From contig DFGT01000027.1 of the NCBI GenBank assembly GCA_002371265.1, forward strand, positions 8,474 to 72,473: a stretch of DNA of 64,000 nt, given 5' to 3'. The translations under genes and the position numbers were made by a program. Every line of letters begins with the position of its first letter. Positions within the stretch are counted from its first letter, which is position 1. This DNA comes from Bacteroidales bacterium UBA3743. GTDB taxonomy: Bacteria > Bacteroidota > Bacteroidia > Bacteroidales > Paludibacteraceae. Below are positions 25,468 to 34,616 of this stretch, piece by piece. The notes beneath the pieces are model-generated. The model was not told where the DNA came from. It searched no databases and saw only the letters and a program-made list of their open reading frames with translations.

Positions 25468-25696
25468 CCCTACGGACATAGCATTACGAGACAATTCAAA
25501 AAAATGACGGAAGATAACATGCGTCGTTTTCTTCCGTTTTGTTTTCTCTGTTAAGAGTTTTCTAAAACAAACTTGTTTGTGGATTTTCCATGCATCTGAA
25601 TGCAGTTTTCCGTTTATACACTTAAGAATAAGCCATAAACTACTAAAGAAACCGCGGGCAGATTTGAAACTTGCACCTGCCCCATCGATCATGATC

Positions 25697-25966
25697 TTAT
25701 TTTGTTAGTTCTTTGTTGTCTGCCATATCTTTCTTTTCTCCATTTCTTGCCTTCTTTATATTGAAGAAAGTAAGCGAATCCGTCTGGTGAGCCACACCGT
25801 TCACCACCACGAAATAGTTTGGCACCTTCTCCCCTTTTTCATTCAACGTACACTTGACATACGTCTTCTCCACCGTCGCTGGAGAAATCTCGTCTGCTAA
25901 CACAGGAAAATATGCCACTACCAATAATGCCCCTAGAACAACTGTTCTTAAAATTGCTGTCATCAT
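25697..25966 (-). CDS. Small exported protein, family of four in this window
   Basis: 89 residues. A signal peptide (TAILRTVVLGALLVVAYFPVLA) is followed by a short mature domain: VEKTYVKCTLNEKGEKVPNYFVVVNGVAHQTDSLTFFNIKKAR. The proteins at 43533 and 44695 share VEKTY-KCT--EKG--VPNYFVVV-GVAHQTDS-TFF, and the one at 42770 is a more distant relative of similar size. Function unknown; one conserved Cys and the short all-beta pattern suggest a small secreted or periplasmic factor. Its promoter carries the same palindrome as the gene at 42770. Confidence 0.8.
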   Translation of the reverse strand: MMTAILRTVVLGALLVVAYFPVLADEISPATVEKTYVKCTLNEKGEKVPNYFVVVNGVAHQTDSLTFFNIKKARNGEKKDMADNKELTK

Positions 25967-26034
25967 AACCTTAAAATTTAGTCGTTAAACATTTTTGCTC
26001 GTCTGCGGAATATCATTCATTCCCGTCGACATTG

Positions 26035-26042
26035 CAAAAGTA
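26035..26042 (-). promoter_or_regulatory. -7 promoter element of the small exported protein gene
   Basis: On the minus strand the site reads TACTTTTG, a match to TAnnTTTG, 68 nt upstream of the ATG. Confidence 0.6.
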
Positions 26043-26093
26043 GATCACGGCATTGCAAAGGCACGGACAAAAAAAGAAAGCCTTACGGACAGG

Positions 26094-26108
26094 TTGTGAA
26101 TTTCACAA
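26094..26108. promoter_or_regulatory. Palindromic operator candidate TTGTGAAnTTCACAA
   Basis: Perfect 7-1-7 palindrome. It ends 51 nt upstream of the -7 box. The same palindrome occurs at 42622-42636, again 51 nt upstream of a -7 box, and the flanks also agree (TGTCCG repeats on the promoter side). Confidence 0.65.
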
Positions 26109-26185
26109 TTTGCACAAAAGATTCACAGATTGTACGGAAGAGGGAATTAGTTAAATGATTGAGATTGTGTATGGGAAAAATTCTT

Positions 26186-28507
26186 TCATTTTTTCTTTGC
26201 GTTCTTCATCAATTCGCTAAGGTTAACTACATCTGGCAAAGCTCTCTGACGACCTTTATTCTCTGTTAGATCTTGTATTTGCCAATAATATTGATTCCAT
26301 TCTGGTTCATCTCTATCTATTTCCCTAAATTGATAAATCAGATAAATATAATCATTCTTATATTCCTCATTTGTAGTTTGAGGATAACCTTTTTCCAAAA
26401 GTTCTGGACGTCGGAGTATACGAGGTTCTTCATCAACAATGCGAACAAGCCTTATACTCTCTCCTTCTTTATGAAATAATATATAACGAATTGACATTAA
26501 TTTCCGACTCAATCTCAATAAGCCATCCAAAGATCTGACACGGAAATTATATAATTTTTTTTCATTTATCCAATTCAAATGATCCTGATCCTTTACATAC
26601 CCAAGAGCAACCAATGTTTCAGTTGGAAGGAAATTTCTATTTTCACCAACAGATTCAGGCAATGAGTCATAAATTGGATTTATTGGACTATCCTTATAAA
26701 TATTATAAGAGTGAAAAGCCATTGTTTCTCGTTGAGAGAATCTATTAAGCATGTGACGTTTTACGTCCATAAGAAATTTTATCAATGTATCTACCTGACT
26801 GGATTCTTTTCCAGGAGAGATACAAAAGGCTCCAAGACCAGGAATAATCTCATGAAAACCTTTCTTTTGGGAACATTCAGTTCCTGGATATAAAATAAAT
26901 GCACCACTTGTACGTCGGATTGCATCTTTGTATGCGTGCATCTTTAACAAATCTGCTCTTTTATATTTTCCTATTTCATATTCGCCAGATTCCTCTTGTA
27001 CTTTTTCTTCCGTAAGTTCTTTATTAAGAGGATTATTTTCGTCATCTATATTCTCAAGATCAGAATCTATGTCATCAATAATGATTTTATCCAGACGATA
27101 TTTTGCATCAAAATGAATGTGAACAATCAGGTCATTCACTTCTGCCGCATCTTCAGTAATATCTCCAGGCCATATCGATAACGTATAATCTGGGCGCATA
27201 GGCAAAGTCCACGATCCTGCATCATGTATATCTTCGCGATGACCAAACGTTCGATTATAATAGAATCTGACATTGAGTTTGCGGCCACAAGTCTCATCTT
27301 GCCCTTCTATCATTTTCATCTTGCCCTGTTTGATATCAAGATTCAATTGATCGTTATCAAGAGAAACCAAATTACTTTTTTCTTCAGGCTTAATATGGAA
27401 CACATTACTTATCACTTCCAGAAGCACGAAAAACAACCAATATTCATACAAAGCAGCAACATTTCTTTTTCCTGCTTCATAAACATTGTCTCCTCCACTC
27501 CAATTTAATTTTGCTGCAAGATCAAACATCAACCAGGCTTGCAAAATTTCTCTATATCCCTCTTTCCGTTGTAGTACCGGACTATTTAGATTTAAATGCT
27601 GAGCCATGCTTATATTCTTAAAGAATGAAGAACCAAGATACTGCAACAAAGTATTACAAACTACATAAGCCTCATTTTTAAGTTGATCGGAAGCATTTTT
27701 CTTTCCTGCGATGTCATTACAAAAACTATAGAACTGAGTTAGCACGTACTTGACAAATTGATTTTCTAATGTATCAATAGTATCACACTTATAATTAACC
27801 TCCAACGTTCGTGGTAATGAATGTAATCCGTCAATTACGTTACAAGCAAATCTATCTCTACGACTGACTAACTGACGTAATCCATTTCTATTCAAGCGTT
27901 TTACATTCTCTACATGTCTAGTTATAGTTGTATCCATCCATGTACGTACAGGACTAAGCTGAATCTTGTGTATAGCCTCATCAAAAGATTCATTATCTAC
28001 AATACTCTTCACAAATGCAAATTTTTGATAAAGAGTCTGTTGTGGAGCATCGTTATCTACTTCAAACTTTTGAGAGACGGGAGATCCTTGCATCATTACC
28101 AAGTCTGTATAATACTTAGTAATATCAGAAAGCATATCACGATAATCTTTTCGATAGGATGTTTTAACACTCCGTATCTCCAAAGAAATTGAAGATATCA
28201 CATTGCTATTTTCATCCAAAATATTGAACGGCATCGATCCAACATAAATCCCAGTCTTTATTGTTCCTTCATTCCTTTTTCGGCGTGGAAAAATAATATT
28301 AGATTTTTCCTCGAAAAAAGCATTTGCAGCGTCTCCTTTTCCATCAACAAGTTCGTATTCATACTCACGACCCTCCTGTAATTGCCATCGGCTTTCGCCA
28401 TAGTCAATTGCATCATCTTCCTCAAAACATTCTGCATTTACAGAATGTGGATAGATCCAAAGTCTTAAATCAGATTTTAATAATATGTCGAGTTTGTCCT
28501 TCTTCAT
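26186..28507 (-). CDS. mcrC: McrC-like nuclease subunit (DUF2357, PD-(D/E)XK)
   Basis: 773 residues from the ATG at 28507, two bases after the stop of the McrB-like gene; a longer start at 28552 would overlap that gene. The N-terminal half is a DUF2357-type domain (LRLWIYPHSVNAECFEEDD, LEVNYKCDTIDTLENQFVKYVL). The C-terminal half has the nuclease core VHIHFDAKYRLDKI, with Asp and Lys of PD-(D/E)XK. It should be the DNA-cutting partner of the AAA+ protein upstream. Last gene of the seven-gene defence operon, in AT-rich DNA unlike the flanking sulfur island. Confidence 0.85.
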   Translation of the reverse strand: MKKDKLDILLKSDLRLWIYPHSVNAECFEEDDAIDYGESRWQLQEGREYEYELVDGKGDAANAFFEEKSNIIFPRRKRNEGTIKTGIYVGSMPFNILDENSNVISSISLEIRSVKTSYRKDYRDMLSDITKYYTDLVMMQGSPVSQKFEVDNDAPQQTLYQKFAFVKSIVDNESFDEAIHKIQLSPVRTWMDTTITRHVENVKRLNRNGLRQLVSRRDRFACNVIDGLHSLPRTLEVNYKCDTIDTLENQFVKYVLTQFYSFCNDIAGKKNASDQLKNEAYVVCNTLLQYLGSSFFKNISMAQHLNLNSPVLQRKEGYREILQAWLMFDLAAKLNWSGGDNVYEAGKRNVAALYEYWLFFVLLEVISNVFHIKPEEKSNLVSLDNDQLNLDIKQGKMKMIEGQDETCGRKLNVRFYYNRTFGHREDIHDAGSWTLPMRPDYTLSIWPGDITEDAAEVNDLIVHIHFDAKYRLDKIIIDDIDSDLENIDDENNPLNKELTEEKVQEESGEYEIGKYKRADLLKMHAYKDAIRRTSGAFILYPGTECSQKKGFHEIIPGLGAFCISPGKESSQVDTLIKFLMDVKRHMLNRFSQRETMAFHSYNIYKDSPINPIYDSLPESVGENRNFLPTETLVALGYVKDQDHLNWINEKKLYNFRVRSLDGLLRLSRKLMSIRYILFHKEGESIRLVRIVDEEPRILRRPELLEKGYPQTTNEEYKNDYIYLIYQFREIDRDEPEWNQYYWQIQDLTENKGRQRALPDVVNLSELMKNAKKK

Positions 28508-28509
28508 GA

Positions 28510-30054
28510 TTATGCTTCTGCAAAACTTGTAAATCCATTTTCTATAGCACATCTATACATACGAAGAACCTTATCTGCAGTAAGTTTATAATTTATTTCT
28601 ATTGGTAAATCATCTAATAAATTATGTTCCTCCAACGAATTAGGAGCACCACACAACTTCCATAGTTCTTTTAGTACAGGAACAATTTTTTTACGAGAGC
28701 CATGCAGTTTTGGTAACAATTTCTGGACGAGAGCCGCATCTATAGCTTCATTTATAGCAAGCACATCCTTCGACAAACTTATAAAACGGCCGATCTCTGT
28801 AGCTGTGCGATAACCAAATTCAGCGTTGACTGTTTTTAACTGTTTGAAGAATTTTTTCAGAACATCATTTGCCTCTTTACTGATTTCTATAGATTCCGAA
28901 GCGATACGAACAAAATCAGCAGCCATGTTTGAAGCCGATCCATTTATATTACTCATATCAACAACAGGAGCATTTATAAGAAAATCCTCCATATCATTTT
29001 CACCAACCTTAAACTCAATAACATTTGCACGATCCAACACTTTCGGAGAGAACATATATGTAGTTTCGTCAACATTTATTGTTCCTATTATAAATAGATT
29101 TTTATACAAAGATACACTTTGCGGAACGTTATCTCCATTCCCTTTCCATAGAGGAATATTTACATGACTCTCCATTGCAGAAAGAAAATCAGCAAAATAT
29201 CTTTCCACATACGACAAATTCATCTCATCAAGAATTAGGAAATACGGTTTTGAAGAATTTTCTGGTTTGTTAGACTCTATCAACAAATCGAGAACACCAT
29301 TCTCTGGCTTCACATATGAGTTATCTTTCAAAGCATTAGGATAACCCAACAAAGGCTCTCTGTTTGTCCAATCTGCACCAACAGAAACTACACACATCTG
29401 TTTTTCCTCATCTTCTACCATAGCTTTGGCAAATGCCAATGCCAATTGTGTTTTTCCTGATCCAGCCAAACCACTAAGTATGACAAATGGCTTTGTAAGA
29501 AGAGAATATACATAACGTTGGATCAAATCAACTGAATACATCAACTTTGTTGATTTGATTTTAGCAGCAATTCTATCCACATCAAAATTTTTGATAGCCA
29601 TTTTATTTTCTAATTGTTTATTTAATTTTAGAAAACAATAAAGATCATCCTTTTTTTCAACATGAAAATTTGGATAACAAAAATCAATAACATTTTTCAA
29701 TTCACAAAATGAAGGATTTGACTTACCACCATCATCATAACTCCATTGATTACTTAAAAAAAACATTCTATCTTTTATTAAAAATGGAGTTTCAAACCAC
29801 CTGGCAACACTTTTTCCATTAACTGTCTTTGCATTTTCTTGTTTAATTCCTTCTTTTGTACTTTCAAGAAATAATCCTTTCAATTCAATTCTCTGAGGAT
29901 ATGTAATTGAAATCTTATATTTTGATTCACATTTTTCTATATAAGGAAATATTGCATTCAATTTATCTATTTCATATAAAAACTTAAATAAATTCAACGA
30001 AAACTCAGTCATTTTCGATGATGAAAAAACTAAATCCGTGTTTGTCATAAACAT
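28510..30054 (-). CDS. mcrB: McrB-like AAA+ ATPase/GTPase
   Basis: 514 residues. Walker A GLAGSGKTQLALAFA, Walker B FLILDEMNLSYVERYFADFLS, sensor GTINVDETTYMFSPKVLDRANVIEF: these are the McrB subfamily motifs (EMN after Walker B, then TINVDE). The first 190 residues do not show the EVE or DUF3578 domain that I could name; they may bind modified DNA. Together with the McrC-like protein it would form a motor-nuclease that cuts DNA with a recognised modification or structure. Confidence 0.88.
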   Translation of the reverse strand: MFMTNTDLVFSSSKMTEFSLNLFKFLYEIDKLNAIFPYIEKCESKYKISITYPQRIELKGLFLESTKEGIKQENAKTVNGKSVARWFETPFLIKDRMFFLSNQWSYDDGGKSNPSFCELKNVIDFCYPNFHVEKKDDLYCFLKLNKQLENKMAIKNFDVDRIAAKIKSTKLMYSVDLIQRYVYSLLTKPFVILSGLAGSGKTQLALAFAKAMVEDEEKQMCVVSVGADWTNREPLLGYPNALKDNSYVKPENGVLDLLIESNKPENSSKPYFLILDEMNLSYVERYFADFLSAMESHVNIPLWKGNGDNVPQSVSLYKNLFIIGTINVDETTYMFSPKVLDRANVIEFKVGENDMEDFLINAPVVDMSNINGSASNMAADFVRIASESIEISKEANDVLKKFFKQLKTVNAEFGYRTATEIGRFISLSKDVLAINEAIDAALVQKLLPKLHGSRKKIVPVLKELWKLCGAPNSLEEHNLLDDLPIEINYKLTADKVLRMYRCAIENGFTSFAEA

Positions 30055-30065
30055 ACAATTAATAA

Positions 30066-31316
30066 TTATAAATAGCTTTCTATACTTTTAATAATTTCCT
30101 TAAGTACTGGAACCACGATAGAATTCCCTGCTTGACGATACGCCACTTTATCATCAACCACAATTTTGAATGAATCACCAAATCCCATCAACCGTAAACA
30201 TTCTGCTGGCGTCATTTTTCTAGCAACCTTTTCCTCACCATTTATATGACCAATATAAATTTTCGGGTTGTCTCGATGATTAGGAGCAGGAGACTCTACA
30301 AGAAGATCCCCTATCCAATTAAATTGCTGATTTGCTGTTTGACATCCAATAATATCTCTATTGTAACGTGTTTTGTTTTTATTTTTTTTTGTATCAGTAA
30401 CCCATTCAAAACCTTTTTGTCCTAAATAATATTTATCATCAACTGGAATTTTATCTAAAAAATCTGAACTTTTTTTAGTTAAATCCTTCCTTTTTGGAAA
30501 TTGATATTCATGTGTATATACATCATCTCTAATTCCTACCAAAAACAATCTTACTCTTGTTTGAGGATGATCATAATGAACAGCATTCAGCTTTGAATAT
30601 TTAACTTTATATCCCAAAGAATTCCAGACAGATAACATGGTATTCCATGTATTTCCTCCATCATGAGTTAACAATCCTGAAACATTTTCATAAATAAAAA
30701 CCTTCGGCTTTATTTCTTTTATAATTCTTGCATAATCATAAAAAAGAGTTCCTCTAGTATCTTTCAATCCTAGTTTTTTTCCATAGGTTGAAAAACTTTG
30801 ACATGGACTACCCCCAACAAGAATATCCACATTATCAGCGTACTTTTTTCCATCCAAAAATCTAATATCTTCATGCCAATTATTTTCTGCAAGTTCATAA
30901 TTTTCCATATATGATTTCTTCACTAAATTAACCTTACCAGTTAATTCATAAAGGGAATTCACATATTGTTCTCTTTTTTCTTTAGACAACCCTTTTGTCA
31001 AAATTTTTATACAATCAACAGGCAACTCATATTTACCTGATAATCCAGTATTTGACAAAACATAATTAGAGAACATATCAAAAGTAATCTCTTTCTTTTT
31101 TAATACGCTCTTATTAACCTCCCATAACTTTCTAATAAATAATATTCGATTATTAGAACCGAGTCGCATACATAAATCATGAAGACGATCAATTGGGAAT
31201 TTTAAATATCGTTCTCCATTGTCGCAAGCAAAAACTATTTCATGATCTATTTGCATTTGTTTTAGAGCCATCTCAAATGCCCCTATTCCACTAAAAACAG
31301 ATGCCACACGCAACAT
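30066..31316 (-). CDS. DNA (cytosine-5) methyltransferase
   Basis: 416 residues from the ATG at 31316, one base after the AIPR gene stop; MLRVASVFSGIGAFEMAL is the standard N-terminus (motif I). Catalytic GGSPCQSFS (motif IV), ENVSGLL (motif VI), QTRVRLFLVGIR (motif VIII) and GNSIVVPVLKEI (motif X) are all present and intact. Between motifs I and IV is an insert of about 110 residues. It should protect host DNA against the nucleases of the operon. Confidence 0.93.
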   Translation of the reverse strand: MLRVASVFSGIGAFEMALKQMQIDHEIVFACDNGERYLKFPIDRLHDLCMRLGSNNRILFIRKLWEVNKSVLKKKEITFDMFSNYVLSNTGLSGKYELPVDCIKILTKGLSKEKREQYVNSLYELTGKVNLVKKSYMENYELAENNWHEDIRFLDGKKYADNVDILVGGSPCQSFSTYGKKLGLKDTRGTLFYDYARIIKEIKPKVFIYENVSGLLTHDGGNTWNTMLSVWNSLGYKVKYSKLNAVHYDHPQTRVRLFLVGIRDDVYTHEYQFPKRKDLTKKSSDFLDKIPVDDKYYLGQKGFEWVTDTKKNKNKTRYNRDIIGCQTANQQFNWIGDLLVESPAPNHRDNPKIYIGHINGEEKVARKMTPAECLRLMGFGDSFKIVVDDKVAYRQAGNSIVVPVLKEIIKSIESYL

Positions 31317-31317
31317 A

Positions 31318-33633
31318 TCAATAATTTTGATTGTATTTGTAATTAATTTCATCCAATATTGAACAAATTTCTGTTATCTGATTTCCATTCAATTTGGATT
31401 TATTAGACAAAATCACCTTTCTACAAATATTAGAATAACTAGGATTAATCAGTTTTGCCAATGTTTCGATAGTACCCCAATCTTCTCCTGAAAGTTTTTT
31501 TATTCTTAGATATTTAGGAAACAAATCACTTTCAACAATATCAACCGTTGTTTTACTGAATGATTTTATAATCTCAATATCTATTTCTTTCTCATGTACC
31601 TTTTCTATAATTGACTTTGCTTTTAATATTATCTTTTCATCATCCAATATTTTATTGTATACAATAGATGAATACACCATATTAGCAAAATCACATTCTT
31701 TCTCTGTAAAAAGTTTTTCATTCTTAGCCAAAGAATTATTGTATGAAGAAATACCATCCCAGAATTTTGATCCCTGAGAAACCATTAATTCGTAATCTTC
31801 TATTGTGATTTCATCGTTATGTTTTCTTTGAAAATCTTCATCTTTTTCTTTCAAACATGACTGAATACTTGACAAAGAAATATTCATTGTATGCGTTTTG
31901 ATACGTTCCCATGTATCTGGTTTCTTTGCAAAATCCCTCAATGTTGATGTTCCAGGCCGCAAACTGTCCAACAATTCAAATATTGAAGTAGCAATAGTTT
32001 CACACAATAATAACAAATTTGAACTGATCTGCTGCGATTCCCATATCTTAAACAAACTCAACTCATGATTTGTCACATAAGCCAAATAAGAAATTGTATA
32101 AGCTAAAATAGGAGATCTCGCTTGATGTAAATCCTTAAAAACTTGAGATTTATACAGAGTATTATATAAAATAATCAATGCAATAGTGTCCTCATAATAT
32201 ACCCTATCTGGTATAAATTTTTCTACCTTTGGATTAAAACTTTTGTAATTTTTTGCATCACCTTCTACAACAGTATAAGGCATCTCATCCCATGCTTGAC
32301 GCACTTTGGCTAATAATTCTTTCTTGAATACCTGATTTTTAGGATATACTTTATCAATATATTTTTTATCCTTTAATTTCATCTCATTTTCATACTGACC
32401 ACGCATTCTCTCATAGAACCATATCGTCAACTCGTTGTTTCCATTTTTGTCTGGTGCATATATAGTTCTCGACAAAGATTGCATCTGCATATTAAATGAA
32501 TTATTAACACTAAAATCTGCTGCTTTAACAGGATTTTGAGAATTTGAATATTTAGTGATTAAAGGCAACTCAGTTTCATTATTATCCGTCAAAACAATCA
32601 ATTTTACCTGAACATACACATTAGATAAATCAATATCACTATGCAAATTTTTTGCCTTATAAATTGCAGCTGTTGTCTGTCCACCATTAATAATTTGGAA
32701 ATCTCTAATATTAGTTATAGATCCTATATTATTTCCTGAATATTTGCACTCTACATCTTGAGCTGTTGCTGTAAGTCCATTATTATATGCTAAAAACATA
32801 TAAGGTTTATCTTTTAATGTGGCCAACATACCTCCATTAGGATCATTAGGATTCTTCGCTTTCTTAAATCCTAAAAAATATCTAACATTATTCTGCATTA
32901 AATCTGTACCATACTCTTCATACAAATCATACAAAAATTGACCTGGCAGAATCAAAAGCAAACACTTATAATTATAATCTGTTTGATGAGTCTCAATAAA
33001 TGGTATTTCATAATTACAATCATCATCAAATCTTATATCAATAGGTTCATGATCTAACGTACTATGTAAATTGATATATAAACTATTTATATCCCATACA
33101 ATATATTTAAACAAAACATCACTTTTTCTCTCTTTTCTAATTTTTGTGTTTGGTATCTTACAATTTGATATAACACAAAATCTTATTGATGTTATTCTGT
33201 TACGTTGAGAATATAAAATATCACAAATATGTTTCACTGGATTTGAGGGTTCAACATTTAACATATCTCCTTTTAATGCACTTTTATAAAAAAAGTACAT
33301 TCTCTGCAATGCATTACTATATTTTTCTAAAGTAACATTTTGAACATTCCCCTCAAAATTACTTTCATAAAAAGTATAAAATAGCGAAACAGTTATCGTA
33401 TCTGTTTCTTCATTTTCTGTAATACCATAACCATTAATTTGACCTAGAATTCTTCCATTTTCTCCAGGAATTTCATAATAGCACTCCTCGTACGTATCCA
33501 AATTTGCTTTTTCTGACATTTCTTCCAAAATCATTTTTGTAAATGCCTGTATTGGATTTCCACCCGTTTCATCCATGAAACTTAACAAATCCGAACTTAG
33601 TTGCTGTGCATATTCCCAATATTTATCAGCCAT
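31318..33633 (-). CDS. AIPR-domain protein (abortive infection phage resistance)
   Basis: 771 residues. The central segment YMFLAYNNGLTATAQDVE...IRDFQIINGGQTTAAIYKAK is the AIPR signature (NNG-T, then QI-NGGQT), with KYSNSQNPVKAADFSVN as the usual following block. AIPR proteins occur in phage-defence and restriction operons; an associated nuclease or helicase-linked activity is assumed but not proven. It lies between the DUF4420 and methyltransferase genes with very short gaps. Confidence 0.88.
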   Translation of the reverse strand: MADKYWEYAQQLSSDLLSFMDETGGNPIQAFTKMILEEMSEKANLDTYEECYYEIPGENGRILGQINGYGITENEETDTITVSLFYTFYESNFEGNVQNVTLEKYSNALQRMYFFYKSALKGDMLNVEPSNPVKHICDILYSQRNRITSIRFCVISNCKIPNTKIRKERKSDVLFKYIVWDINSLYINLHSTLDHEPIDIRFDDDCNYEIPFIETHQTDYNYKCLLLILPGQFLYDLYEEYGTDLMQNNVRYFLGFKKAKNPNDPNGGMLATLKDKPYMFLAYNNGLTATAQDVECKYSGNNIGSITNIRDFQIINGGQTTAAIYKAKNLHSDIDLSNVYVQVKLIVLTDNNETELPLITKYSNSQNPVKAADFSVNNSFNMQMQSLSRTIYAPDKNGNNELTIWFYERMRGQYENEMKLKDKKYIDKVYPKNQVFKKELLAKVRQAWDEMPYTVVEGDAKNYKSFNPKVEKFIPDRVYYEDTIALIILYNTLYKSQVFKDLHQARSPILAYTISYLAYVTNHELSLFKIWESQQISSNLLLLCETIATSIFELLDSLRPGTSTLRDFAKKPDTWERIKTHTMNISLSSIQSCLKEKDEDFQRKHNDEITIEDYELMVSQGSKFWDGISSYNNSLAKNEKLFTEKECDFANMVYSSIVYNKILDDEKIILKAKSIIEKVHEKEIDIEIIKSFSKTTVDIVESDLFPKYLRIKKLSGEDWGTIETLAKLINPSYSNICRKVILSNKSKLNGNQITEICSILDEINYKYNQNY

Positions 33634-33640
33634 AGTAATA

Positions 33641-34603
33641 CTATTTTATTTCTTTAACAACATCCTTAAATGTAACTTGATATTTTGAGCAGATATTCAA
33701 ATCAATCTCATAACTTGCTTTTGTTACACCTCTACTTACATTTGTTGTCGTAATTCTAGGAAAATCATCTTTTATTAAAAAAGCACTTTCTTCAAACAAG
33801 GCATAACTTGTAGTATAAGAAACAGAATCACTTTCAAGATATCCAACCTGCAATAATTTTGACACAAACAAATCGTTTATTGTCATATCATTCAAATGAT
33901 TTTGTATATCTTTAATTAAATTGGGTAATGTATTAATTCCATTTTGAGTCCTACTAAAAATGAAAGTATATAGAAAAAGTAATTTATAGTTAGTTTCATC
34001 TAATTGTACCAAATTTGAAATAGAGCATTTCTTTTCTATGTTTACAGATGATTTTATCTCAACAGCAACATCATTAAACTTGAAATCTTTATCTTCTCCT
34101 TCTGGACCAACCCAACAATCAAGTATAATTCCTGGGTTTATACCTTCATTTAATAAACTACGAAGATAATATAATTCTCCATACAACCCTAATTGTTGTT
34201 CTTTTGAAAGCAACGTACCAACACCTTTATCAAATAATCTTCGCCATGCATTTAATCTATTTATAAAACAAGACAAAAACAAAGAATTATCATTCTGAGA
34301 ATCTACAGTATTGATTAAATCAACTGCTATCGTTAAAAAAATATTATAAAAACATGGTTGAAACATAGATACAACTATACCTTTCTCATTATAAGATAAT
34401 TTTTGAATATCTATTTCTACATTTTTGTAACATACAGGAGAAATAGAAACATTTGTATTTATGTCCACTAAAAAAATAATAGATACAGTATCTTTATTTA
34501 CACCTGCAAAAATAGGTAGTCTCTCTACACATTTTTTCATTTTTGCTAATGGATTATCTTTTAACGAATTCCAGATTGCTTCTATTTGCTCTTTTGTTAT
34601 CAT
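33641..34603 (-). CDS. DUF4420 PD-(D/E)XK-family protein
   Basis: 320 residues from the ATG at 34603 (MITKEQIEAIW); the longer reading from 34666 would run back into the Z1 gene. GLYGELYYLRSLL followed by DCWVGPEGEDKDFKFNDVAVEIKSS is the DUF4420 nuclease-like core (Asp, then E-x-K). It is a constant partner of Z1 and AIPR genes. It could be the operon's second nuclease, alongside McrC. Confidence 0.87.
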   Translation of the reverse strand: MITKEQIEAIWNSLKDNPLAKMKKCVERLPIFAGVNKDTVSIIFLVDINTNVSISPVCYKNVEIDIQKLSYNEKGIVVSMFQPCFYNIFLTIAVDLINTVDSQNDNSLFLSCFINRLNAWRRLFDKGVGTLLSKEQQLGLYGELYYLRSLLNEGINPGIILDCWVGPEGEDKDFKFNDVAVEIKSSVNIEKKCSISNLVQLDETNYKLLFLYTFIFSRTQNGINTLPNLIKDIQNHLNDMTINDLFVSKLLQVGYLESDSVSYTTSYALFEESAFLIKDDFPRITTTNVSRGVTKASYEIDLNICSKYQVTFKDVVKEIK

Positions 34604-34616
34604 CGTTATATTATAA

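Noticed and set aside
25429..25692. 87-codon minus-strand frame
   Set aside because: It spans REP-like palindromes and the end of the minisatellite; the translation has no recognisable feature.
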